NCBI GenBank assembly: GCA_947459425.1 | Contig: CANHDJ010000001.1 | Span: forward strand, 82,103-146,102 | DNA length: 64,000 nt | Direction: 5' to 3' | From: Ignavibacteria bacterium | GTDB lineage: Bacteria; Bacteroidota; Ignavibacteria; Kapaibacteriales; UBA4661 | Shown here: positions 45,169 to 53,396 of the stretch, one piece after another | How the letters are laid out: each line of letters opens with the position of its first letter | Numbering within the stretch: position 1 is the first letter of the stretch | Position numbers and translations under genes: made by a program | The notes under the pieces: model-generated | Seen by the model: the letters and a program-made list of their open reading frames with translations, nothing else | Told to the model about the DNA's origin: nothing | The model's database searches: none

Positions 45169-45197
45169 AAGTAAAAAAAAATGATTTTTTTTTACTT
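45169..45197 (-). terminator. AT-only perfect hairpin after the Ig-like lipoprotein gene
   Basis: AAGT plus nine A residues pairs with nine T residues plus ACTT around a TGA loop, 13 bp in each arm. It lies about 50 nt after the minus-strand stop codon. The stem is weak but may act as the transcript end of the envelope gene set. Confidence 0.55.
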
Positions 45198-45249
45198 TTT
45201 TGATGATTTTTCTGCTTTTTCCCGAAAAAAACTGCTTGAGGGTAGGAAT

Positions 45250-47367
45250 CTATGGCACAATAATTCGCACATTGTCAATCGTCCAACGCGGACGAACTTG
45301 TAAATCGGTCGGAAAAACAATAAAACGCTCGGCTGGCGAGTAGGGAAATACCGAACCATAATCATAACGACCATTTCCATTCGCATCAACAAATGCTGTT
45401 AGACGATATGATCCTGGTGGCACAGTACTCAGTTCCCATGCGCCGGGCTTTGCAAGACGCAATTCAAATCGTTGCTGCGCAAAGGGCGAAGGTGGTTGTG
45501 TGGGTGTTGAAGCGGGAGATTGGCTGGGCGGCGTTGAAGTTGCTGATTGAGGCGAAGGTGTGCTGTTCGCAGAAGCGCTTTGCGTCAAGAGGGGTGCAGT
45601 TTCCAACACAATGACGAACTGCCCGCCTGTGGAGCGCGTTGCCATCGTAGAGCGTACCAGTGTGGAGCGTGTCAGATTGATGGCGCTCGGCATTGTGGCG
45701 GATGTCGTGCTGATAGTTGCTTGAGTGGCAGTATTTTTTTTGAATACGCCGACACTAGCTATTGTGGAAGGAATGACAACGGAATCTGCTATTGTACCCG
45801 AAATACCGCCATAATCCCGTGCATCCTCTGTTTGGAAACGCAGCAAAACAACGGAATCACGCAATGACCTCCCATCCCACGCTTGTAGGCTTTGAGTCCG
45901 AAAACCGAGCGTGTACCAAGCATTCGGCGCAAGCGCTGTGCGCGGCTCCAGCATGAGCCTGTTATGAGGCGCAAGCGAAGCAGCAAAATCTACTGCTTTC
46001 CCTGAGGCAGACTCCCAGACTATACCACTGGCGCTTGCCGTCGTTACACTCAGCGCTAGTGCTTCCGAGAAGGTAAAGGAAATACGCGGCTTTTGCGGCA
46101 CGTTGCGGACACTATCGGCAAGCACAGGAGCCATAAACGGCGAAAGCGCTCCTGCCGTCAAGATTTGTGTGCGCAAGAGCATTGGAAGAGTGCTATCGGC
46201 AATCGTTGCTTCATTGGATATTTTCCAGAAAGCCGTGTTTGTGCTGTCGGCAATAGTATTTCCGGCTGAATCCCGCACCGCAATAGCTTTTAAGCGCCAT
46301 GTTGACGATTGCTGCTGTGCGCTTGATGGCAACGGTTTATCGGTATAACAGCGAATCACGGCGGGGTTGTTTCCGTCGGGATGCAAGGCGATAATGCGCG
46401 GCAACTCGCTTCCGGCAAGGGTTTCCAAAGAATCTCGGAGTGTGAAATTATCCGATCGCAGCGATGCAGGATGAATTTTTTCACTAAACCGCACCGACAG
46501 GCGTTGTGCCGAAATCTGGCGCACCTCATAGATACGGGGCGGGGCAACATCTTCCACGGGAGCCATTTTTATCAACATTTCTGCCGTGCCGCCCTCTGGC
46601 AACCAAATATCGCTAACAGCGGTGCTGAAGGCATCTACGCCCTTATCCAAAAGGTCATTGCGATATTCATCACGCAACACAAAGAGACGGTATGCTCCGG
46701 CAGCTAAGGCGGGAAATTCAAGAGTTTTATTGGAGCCGATCTGCGTTTTGTATTTGGGTTTCGTCGTACCGGGATTGAGCGTGTCGGGTCTTGTCGTCAA
46801 AGGGTAGAGAAACGCCGTAAGTCCGTCGGGTTTGTCGGTATCAACGCGGGCGCGAATTGTCCCGCTATCAAGTTTGCTACCAGTTGAAAAAATGAGTGTG
46901 TACGCAGCTTCCGGCTTATTGCCGTCCCAATCGCTATACTGCGTCCCAAGCGTCAGTGCCACCGTCGTATTGGAATCGAGCGGCTCCTTGAAATTCACAT
47001 AGACAGTTTTTCCCGACCAGAAGTATTCGGTCTTGATGGGCGGTGTGAGAAAAAGGCTCTGATGCACCTGATTTCGCTGCTGAATGAATTTATTGAACTC
47101 AAGGGCAATATATTGGGGATGAGCATTTAACGCTCGTTGTAAAGGCTCTGTGGCTATAATTGCCGGAGGGGTTTTGTCGGGTTTGCCCCCGCTTGGCGCG
47201 ACGGCATTGGCACAGGCGTTGAGAAACAGGCTCGAAATAAGAAAAATGGCAAGAATAACGCCACCGTTACCAAAGGCACGACCACCATCATCTGTGCAAT
47301 AAAAGCCAGATTGTACGCCCGTGCGCAGAAACAATGCCGTCAAATCTTGTTGATTCACAATATTCAC
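45250..47367 (-). CDS. Ig-like (Big_5 type) lipoprotein
   Basis: The protein has a lipoprotein signal (ILAIFLISSLFLNAC) followed by ANAVAPSGGKPDKTPP. This C-x-x-x-x-P-x-GG-x-x-D-x-x-PP pattern is typical of a common Bacteroidota lipoprotein with a first Ig-like domain (ATEPLQRALNAHPQYIALEF). Further beta domains, a Pro/Ser/Thr-rich low-complexity linker (about 610-655), and a C-terminal carboxypeptidase-regulatory-like fold (SYRLTAFVDANGNGRYDYGS) follow. The start is uncertain: a GTG at 47367 lies 4 nt after the upstream stop, and a TTG at 47382 overlaps it. It is the last gene of the envelope set. Confidence 0.8.
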   Translation of the reverse strand: MNIVNQQDLTALFLRTGVQSGFYCTDDGGRAFGNGGVILAIFLISSLFLNACANAVAPSGGKPDKTPPAIIATEPLQRALNAHPQYIALEFNKFIQQRNQVHQSLFLTPPIKTEYFWSGKTVYVNFKEPLDSNTTVALTLGTQYSDWDGNKPEAAYTLIFSTGSKLDSGTIRARVDTDKPDGLTAFLYPLTTRPDTLNPGTTKPKYKTQIGSNKTLEFPALAAGAYRLFVLRDEYRNDLLDKGVDAFSTAVSDIWLPEGGTAEMLIKMAPVEDVAPPRIYEVRQISAQRLSVRFSEKIHPASLRSDNFTLRDSLETLAGSELPRIIALHPDGNNPAVIRCYTDKPLPSSAQQQSSTWRLKAIAVRDSAGNTIADSTNTAFWKISNEATIADSTLPMLLRTQILTAGALSPFMAPVLADSVRNVPQKPRISFTFSEALALSVTTASASGIVWESASGKAVDFAASLAPHNRLMLEPRTALAPNAWYTLGFRTQSLQAWDGRSLRDSVVLLRFQTEDARDYGGISGTIADSVVIPSTIASVGVFKKNTATQATISTTSATMPSAINLTRSTLVRSTMATRSTGGQFVIVLETAPLLTQSASANSTPSPQSATSTPPSQSPASTPTQPPSPFAQQRFELRLAKPGAWELSTVPPGSYRLTAFVDANGNGRYDYGSVFPYSPAERFIVFPTDLQVRPRWTIDNVRIIVP

Positions 47368-47371
47368 CGAC

Positions 47372-50300
47372 CTATTTTTCAACAGTTATCAAGACAGATT
47401 CCCGTTCACCAGACGGCGTTGTCAGCACAACACCATAGACACCGCTTGGAATGGACTTGAGAGAGATGGTAAGTGTGGAAGCCTCGTTGGGACTGCTCTG
47501 TGCGTTATTCTGCTTCCAGTCTTGCGCAAGAAGGCGGTTTCCAAGCATAGTGACGATTTGCACCGAATACGTGCCGTTTTGCCCCAAAAGCGCTTGTATG
47601 CTCAATTCTTCGCGCACGGGGGTTGGATAAACGGCTATGAGCCTTGTACTTTTGCGCGTAATGGCGTTATTCGGCAAGCGCGGTGTGTTGTTTGCGCCTT
47701 GCAAAACAACATTCATCACAAGCAAGCCGTTGCCAAAGTTTCCCGCCTCGACCTGATACACACTGTCGCGTCGCCCCCAGCGCGTTTGCGTATGCACCCA
47801 TTCCACAGCACTGCGCATGGTGTCGGTCAAAATCGGCGTTCCGCCAATCGTTGCAATCACGGTAGGAGTGTTTGTCAAACGCACATTCGGCACGGTCATC
47901 ACAAAAAAGCGGTCAAGGCTATCGGCGCGGTTAGAATCAAGCGTCGGAGTACCAAACGGCGACGAGAGTGCCTGAGAGCGCGGATAGAACATACCACGCT
48001 GCACCCGCAGTGCTGCACGGAAACTATCAGAACGGTCAATGGCAGCGCCAAGCACTTGCCCCCACACACGAATACTCGTATCGCGGAGCATATTCACACT
48101 CCGCAAGGTATCAAGCCATATCCGGGCTTGCATGGCGATTGGTCCCGTTGGTGTGCCGAGAAGGGGGATACTGTCGGGCTTGAGTGTGCATGGTGCGGCA
48201 ATATTTGTATAACTCAAACGCAGTATTTCTGGCACTGGCACATCGGGCATTTGCGCATCGCTTGGCAAAAGTTCAATAACGATGGAATCACGTGCGCCGG
48301 GAGCCAGTTGCAATAAGCGTTGAGCAGGCTGCACAATGCGATATGGCGCACGAAGAGCGGCAATATTCACCGTCACGGGCGTATTGCCAGTATTCGTTAT
48401 TTGTACAGCGCGTGTGACGGCATTAAAGAAACGTACTGCTCCAAAGCGCACCATATCTTGCGGCACAATGTTCACACGGGCAAAATTGCTCTGCACCTCA
48501 AGAAGAATCGGGATACGCCGCGTCCGCGCTTCAGGACGTGCGTCATTGGTCGTAATGATAACCGTATCGCGGTAAGCCGTGGTCGCTTGGGTACTTGGCG
48601 AAGCTGTGAATCGCACTTGGACTTGCTGCTCATTATTCGGCATCATCGTAAACATCGTTGGCGACAAAACAAAGAAGGAAGCGGTGCTTGCCATGCGGAC
48701 GCTGACGGTTAAAAGGCTGTTTCCGGCACTCGCAATTTTGAATTGCGCTCGTGCCGTAGCGGTGTCGGGGAAGCATATCGGGGCAATCGTCCCAAAACGA
48801 ATAAGGCTGTCCGTATTGGGAATATCCAACTGCGGACGTGTTCCTACGCCCGTGAGCGTAAATTGATAGGAAGCGGTATCGCTGGCGCATATTCCCACGC
48901 CTTGCACACGGACAATCGCTGTCTGCGGCGCAGCAGCGCCTTGTGCTGTTGGCTGAAAGCGAATTCGTACTTGAATGCTATCGGACGTAAGAGAGCGCTC
49001 GGCAAAAATAAATGGTGCCGAAGCAATCGGTGAACGAGCGCTCACTGCATAGCGCACCGCATCACGGCTGGCGTTACGAATTGTTATGACGGTATCACGA
49101 CTGCTGCCAATGGCAACATCACCGAAATCAATAGAATTACTATTAACATCGGGTTGGAGATTAAAAAGAATCGTTTTTAAGGGCGCTTGGAGAGCAATAT
49201 TGATGGGATTAGGGCGCGAACCTTCGCCAACGTCGGGAATGGTGTCATTGTGAAAAATCTGCAAGGTCGTGCGCAATACCAAGCTATCAGCAGGAATAGC
49301 CGCCGTTGCAATGAAACGCAGTCTAACCATGATGGAATCGCCCTTTTTCGGAATAAATCTCGGGCGGTCAACCGTATCCATGCGGAAATATGGACTCAGA
49401 ACGCGCACACTATCAATACGCAACGTACCGCCACGCCTGTTATAAATTTTCACTATTCCCTCCATAGTGCGTGTCTCCAAGCCACAACGCTCTAAGGTCG
49501 GAAAAACAAAATTCTGCCCAGCAGCAACACTCGTTTCAATAAATGGCAAAGGAACGACGCGCACCATGTTCGTACCAGACTGCGACATTATCCACTCGGG
49601 AACAAATTCTTTGTCTCTTGGATTGGGCATAAAGGAGCGTTGTACGGTAACGATAAAAAGCAATGAATCCTGGTCAGCCCGTGGGCGCGTGGTAATGGGA
49701 GTAAAAGAATTATCATTGGGGACACGCGAATTAAAGCCAGTTCCCGGGGGTTCGGTTCCCGGGTCACCTAATTGTACGGAGTCTCCTTTTTGCTCCCAAC
49801 GCCCAGTTAATGTCCGCCGAAAAAAGCGAATCCCGCCTGATGCTCCGCCATACCCATTCAATGGCACAGGTATCGTGTAAGGGCTAACCGCCTCCGTTTT
49901 TGGATCAAGTGTAATGCCCGTATAAGACCGCGATAATGCATCATTCTCTAAAGGAACGATACTCGTATCAGTCTCACTGCCGATACGATTTGGCGTATCG
50001 TAGCGTATGCGGCCCGCACCAGAATATATGCTCCTTGCAAAATCACCACCCAAAACATTGATACGAATATTCCCCGCTCTCGTCCGCGAATGAACCGCGA
50101 TATGCCCACCAGAACCTGCGCCACCATTGACGGGCGGTCCACCAATAATTGGCACTGGATTTCCACGTACCCCCAATGCACCACGCGCCTCGATAGTCAA
50201 ATTCGTAAGCGTACTTGCTGAAATGCGAAGAGCGCCGCCGCCGCCGCCGCCCTCGCCACTACAGCCACCTTGCGGATTACCGCTTGCGCCACCTGAGCCT

Positions 50301-51601
50301 CCGGCAATAGGCATTACGGGGTCGTTTCCATGCCGTTGTCCGCCAGAAAAACCATTCAAAGCCTGAGAATATCCTGTTGTACCGAAACCAGCACCATCTC
50401 CAGCTATTCTATTCAAACGACCAACACCACCCCCAGCACTTTCAGCGACAGTCTGGTCAGCAGCATTTCTTGCATCATAATAACCCGAAGTACCGAATGG
50501 ATGCCCCGTACCACCGCCACTTGCTTCGGGGTTATCTTGGATAGAACCGCGCGAGGTGCCGCCAATGACATCATTGAGCGAATTTCCGCCCGTTGTTTTC
50601 AAGACATTAGGATTTTGTGCAAGAACTGGTGTCTGGGGTGTAAACGCATTTACCCCTGTTCCTTTGCCACTCAAAAAAGACCATTGCTGTTCGCGTGGTG
50701 CAGTAGAATTATTCTGCCCTCCAGCAGCCCCACCTGTAAAGCCATTACCGCCGACCATGCCCGGAGGATCTGAAGAACCAATATCGCACACACGCCCGCC
50801 CCCGCCCCCGCCGCCAGCCCCACCATGCTTGCCGACAGCATTTGCAGAAAGTATTGCGCCACCACCATCAATAGTGCCTACTGCCAGCATGACAAACGGC
50901 AAAAAACCTTGATTTCCATCAGTCACGGCATCGCAATCCACGGTTGAGACGACATAGCGGCGCGTCGTATTACCGCCACCTCTGCCTTCGAGAGTCAGGT
51001 TATTCACGACAAGTGCACCACGCCTTGAACGCACGGATTGTGGCTCGCCGTCTGGTCCGCGAATTTCACCTATCATGATGGAATCGGGGTTATTATTAGT
51101 TGTGCGTGTTATTTGTGAAGCATCGGTATATGGCTGCACAATGTAGAGTGTATCGGCATTGGACACGGAATCCGCCCGACCGCTGACCACGACGCGAAGA
51201 GGAATACGAAACTCAGCAGTAAGATTATTCCAATACTGTGCATTGGGGCGCACATTCGGCAGGACAAAAACTTGAGTAGAAATTAGACGACCATTCCACG
51301 AAACAATGACAGGACCAATCACGACTTTCGTTGAGTCAGCAGGGCGGACAAGTTCAACCCGGACCGCATCATTCGGGTTGTTGAGGTACAAACCATCCTT
51401 ACCAAAGGCGGTTGTATCCCATGTTGCAGCAAAAAACTCAACATACACGCTCATATTGGGAGCGCAAACATCGGGAAGAATGTATTTGATTTCCGGGGGT
51501 TGTTGCTGTGCATCTGCTTCTTTCGGAAGAGCAAAAAACATACTCCACAGCAATCCATAGACGATAAGTTGACGACGACGCATAAAAGAGAACATATTCA
51601 T
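47372..51601 (-). CDS. 1409-residue secreted protein with Gly-rich domain and T9SS sorting domain
   Basis: The order is a signal peptide (cleavage near ALPKEADAQ), a beta domain (to about 220), and a Gly-rich segment (about 245-530) with runs such as GGAGGGGGGG and GGSGGASGNPQGG. Several choice-of-anchor-D/ASPM-like Ig domains follow (NSIDFGDVAIGSS, DMVRFGAVRFFN), then a C-terminal T9SS domain from IAVYPTPVREELSI to SGVYGVVLT and VLITVEK. The Gly-rich part has scattered polar residues and few Cys and suggests a fibrous or self-associating surface layer. It lies 29 nt after the VWA-OmpA gene, so both are likely cotranscribed. Confidence 0.85.
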   Translation of the reverse strand: MNMFSFMRRRQLIVYGLLWSMFFALPKEADAQQQPPEIKYILPDVCAPNMSVYVEFFAATWDTTAFGKDGLYLNNPNDAVRVELVRPADSTKVVIGPVIVSWNGRLISTQVFVLPNVRPNAQYWNNLTAEFRIPLRVVVSGRADSVSNADTLYIVQPYTDASQITRTTNNNPDSIMIGEIRGPDGEPQSVRSRRGALVVNNLTLEGRGGGNTTRRYVVSTVDCDAVTDGNQGFLPFVMLAVGTIDGGGAILSANAVGKHGGAGGGGGGGRVCDIGSSDPPGMVGGNGFTGGAAGGQNNSTAPREQQWSFLSGKGTGVNAFTPQTPVLAQNPNVLKTTGGNSLNDVIGGTSRGSIQDNPEASGGGTGHPFGTSGYYDARNAADQTVAESAGGGVGRLNRIAGDGAGFGTTGYSQALNGFSGGQRHGNDPVMPIAGGSGGASGNPQGGCSGEGGGGGGALRISASTLTNLTIEARGALGVRGNPVPIIGGPPVNGGAGSGGHIAVHSRTRAGNIRINVLGGDFARSIYSGAGRIRYDTPNRIGSETDTSIVPLENDALSRSYTGITLDPKTEAVSPYTIPVPLNGYGGASGGIRFFRRTLTGRWEQKGDSVQLGDPGTEPPGTGFNSRVPNDNSFTPITTRPRADQDSLLFIVTVQRSFMPNPRDKEFVPEWIMSQSGTNMVRVVPLPFIETSVAAGQNFVFPTLERCGLETRTMEGIVKIYNRRGGTLRIDSVRVLSPYFRMDTVDRPRFIPKKGDSIMVRLRFIATAAIPADSLVLRTTLQIFHNDTIPDVGEGSRPNPINIALQAPLKTILFNLQPDVNSNSIDFGDVAIGSSRDTVITIRNASRDAVRYAVSARSPIASAPFIFAERSLTSDSIQVRIRFQPTAQGAAAPQTAIVRVQGVGICASDTASYQFTLTGVGTRPQLDIPNTDSLIRFGTIAPICFPDTATARAQFKIASAGNSLLTVSVRMASTASFFVLSPTMFTMMPNNEQQVQVRFTASPSTQATTAYRDTVIITTNDARPEARTRRIPILLEVQSNFARVNIVPQDMVRFGAVRFFNAVTRAVQITNTGNTPVTVNIAALRAPYRIVQPAQRLLQLAPGARDSIVIELLPSDAQMPDVPVPEILRLSYTNIAAPCTLKPDSIPLLGTPTGPIAMQARIWLDTLRSVNMLRDTSIRVWGQVLGAAIDRSDSFRAALRVQRGMFYPRSQALSSPFGTPTLDSNRADSLDRFFVMTVPNVRLTNTPTVIATIGGTPILTDTMRSAVEWVHTQTRWGRRDSVYQVEAGNFGNGLLVMNVVLQGANNTPRLPNNAITRKSTRLIAVYPTPVREELSIQALLGQNGTYSVQIVTMLGNRLLAQDWKQNNAQSSPNEASTLTISLKSIPSGVYGVVLTTPSGERESVLITVEK

Positions 51602-51630
51602 AGCCTACACTTTGACGGTATTTTTCGGCA

Positions 51631-53265
51631 TTATTTTTCAAGGATCACAATTTCTGTTCGACGGTTTAAACGCCGTCCGGTATCGGTATCATTCGTAGCA
51701 ATTGGGCGCGATTTGCCAAACCCAAGCGTATGAATGCGATGTGCCGCCACGCGGCGCTGTATCAGATACGCCTTCACCGCCTCTGCGCGTTGGAGCGACA
51801 AACGCAGGTTATATTCCGCGCTACCAACCCCGTCGGTATGCCCTTCGACACGGATGACAACTGTTTTGCGATTCGTCATAAACTCTGCGATTCTCTCAAG
51901 TTGCGGCTGGAAGGTAACAACGGGAATAGATTGATTTGTTGCGAAAAGTAAATCCTCAATAATCAATTTACGACCTATTTGGAGAATAGGTATTGTTCGC
52001 CGCACCAGTTCTAAATTGCGGTCATTGACAATAGCAACATTGATAGAATCTGGTATTGCCGGCTCTTCTGAGCGGTAGGTGATAGCGTACATATTTGCCA
52101 AGGTGCTGGAATAATTATCAAGAATTGTTCCGAAGGGCTTGGTAATATCGAAGGTGGCGGCGCGAGTGGCATCAGCAATTTTTTCGTATTGCTTAAAGAC
52201 CGACTTCGTAATAGGAACAATTTTCATTTCACGAGCTTTTGCCGAATCAATAATGCTTTGCGTTGTAAAGGTTGTTGTCCCATCGCCGTCTTCACCTTTT
52301 TGATGATAAGGCGCATCGGTAATGAGCAAAGCCATTTTGCTGGCGGCAGGGCGAAATTTCAGTTTCATTGCGGCGTTGAGTGCTTCAAGAGCATTCTCTT
52401 TTTCGTCTTTTCCGCCTTTTGCTTGAGCGCTGGAAAGCCACCAGAGAAACTCTTGAACATCGCTTGTAGGCTGGCGGACAACCTCAACCGAGTCGGAGTA
52501 TGTTACCAGACCTAGGCGAAAATCAATACCCTTTGCAAGCAGATTTTTTGCGAATTTGTCAACATTTGCTCGGACAGCATTGATGTAATCACCCATTGTT
52601 GCCGTCACATCCAGAACAAAGACAAAGTCAATGGGAATACGCTTATCGGCAGAGATCTTTTTGACGGAAATTACTTGACGACGTTTGCCATTTTCCACAA
52701 CGGCAAGTTTTTGTTGCTCCAGTGTCGCAAATGCCGCACTATCGGCAGTTGTTGCCTCAACAATCAATCCAACCTCAGGAAAGCGCGTAATATCAACGTT
52801 TTGGATAAATAGTTTTAGGCGGTCGTCAATAGATTCAATTTTTGCACCTTTCTGAACGCCTTGTAAAATGCCCTCGCGCTTGATAGAATCAGCCGCTTCT
52901 ATCTCCCGTCGAAAAAGATTGGGCGGCAAACCTGAATTGCCTGTGCTGACGCGAGGTGTGGTCGTTTTGGGCGCAACACTTGTTGCTGTGGTGCTTTGAG
53001 CTGGTTTGGGTTTCGTCGAGAGTTTGACTGCGCCCGTTTGTACAGGTTTTATTGTCTTGCTTCGACTTGGTAAGATAGGAGAAACTTTCTGCCTTGGAAG
53101 AGGCGGGTTCGCCATTTTTCTAGGAGCAGATGAATTTACCGTCGTATCGCTTACTGATGCTTTTTTAGGTTGTCCCCAGACCATCTGAGTTTGCAAACAT
53201 ATACTTAAAAATACGAATGAAACGATTACGGTATATCTCATTGTTGCCCAAGTATTGTGATTCAT
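51631..53265 (-). CDS. VWA-OmpA protein: secreted von Willebrand A domain plus peptidoglycan-binding domain
   Basis: The 544-residue protein has a signal peptide (to about 35) and a Pro/Thr/Lys-rich linker (40-110). A short alpha/beta region is followed by a VWA domain (about 210-390) with the metal site DVTATMGDYINAV and LLITDAPYHQKGEDGDG. A C-terminal OmpA domain starts near 440 (VIRVEGHTDGVGSAEYNLRL, then NDTDTGRRLNRRTEIVI), with the Asp and Arg that hold meso-diaminopimelate. It would anchor an envelope complex to peptidoglycan while the VWA domain binds a partner. GGAG at 53272-53275 lies 6 nt before the ATG at 53265 and decides the start. Confidence 0.88.
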   Translation of the reverse strand: MNHNTWATMRYTVIVSFVFLSICLQTQMVWGQPKKASVSDTTVNSSAPRKMANPPLPRQKVSPILPSRSKTIKPVQTGAVKLSTKPKPAQSTTATSVAPKTTTPRVSTGNSGLPPNLFRREIEAADSIKREGILQGVQKGAKIESIDDRLKLFIQNVDITRFPEVGLIVEATTADSAAFATLEQQKLAVVENGKRRQVISVKKISADKRIPIDFVFVLDVTATMGDYINAVRANVDKFAKNLLAKGIDFRLGLVTYSDSVEVVRQPTSDVQEFLWWLSSAQAKGGKDEKENALEALNAAMKLKFRPAASKMALLITDAPYHQKGEDGDGTTTFTTQSIIDSAKAREMKIVPITKSVFKQYEKIADATRAATFDITKPFGTILDNYSSTLANMYAITYRSEEPAIPDSINVAIVNDRNLELVRRTIPILQIGRKLIIEDLLFATNQSIPVVTFQPQLERIAEFMTNRKTVVIRVEGHTDGVGSAEYNLRLSLQRAEAVKAYLIQRRVAAHRIHTLGFGKSRPIATNDTDTGRRLNRRTEIVILEK

Positions 53266-53271
53266 CAAAAT

Positions 53272-53275
53272 CTCC
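53272..53275 (-). promoter_or_regulatory. Shine-Dalgarno site of the VWA-OmpA gene
   Basis: GGAG lies 6 nt before the ATG at 53265 and overlaps an alternative ATG at 53277, which has no site of its own. Confidence 0.65.
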
Positions 53276-53284
53276 ATCAAAATA

Positions 53285-53323
53285 GAAAGCCCTATGCAGG
53301 TACATTATCTGCAAGGGGCTTTC
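53285..53323 (-). promoter_or_regulatory. Hairpin directly upstream of the VWA-OmpA translation start
   Basis: Outer arms GAAAGCCC (53285-53292) and GGGCTTTC (53316-53323) enclose inner arms TGCAG and CTGCA. The hairpin ends about 10 nt before the Shine-Dalgarno site. It could terminate the upstream transcript, with a weak T-run following on the minus strand, or it could be a leader structure. Confidence 0.55.
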
Positions 53324-53396
53324 AAAAATACGGTTCTCTTTCCAGAAAAACAACGTTAATACAAACGCTTATTTTTCCTGTGATTTTCTGCCAAAA

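Larger units (their letters stand above)
44700..45249. other. 550-nt AT-rich region between convergent units, with two hairpins
   Basis: No gene is convincing on either strand. The region holds the hairpin at 44781-44808 near the pdxB end and the AT-only hairpin at 45169-45197 near the end of the lipoprotein gene. The middle (44830-45150) is AT-rich with no pattern I can name; a small RNA cannot be excluded. Confidence 0.5.

Noticed and set aside
47522-48316. 264-codon plus-strand frame opposite the Gly-rich T9SS protein gene
   Set aside because: Arg/His/Cys-rich composition and full overlap with a clear gene.
49741-49775. GGTTC-containing stretch considered as a tRNA T-arm
   Set aside because: It lies inside a coding frame, and no acceptor, D-arm or anticodon pairing surrounds it.
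50220-50840. Repetitive GC-rich stretches considered as a CRISPR or tandem-repeat array
   Set aside because: They are Gly codons in the large cargo gene; there is no regular repeat-spacer unit.
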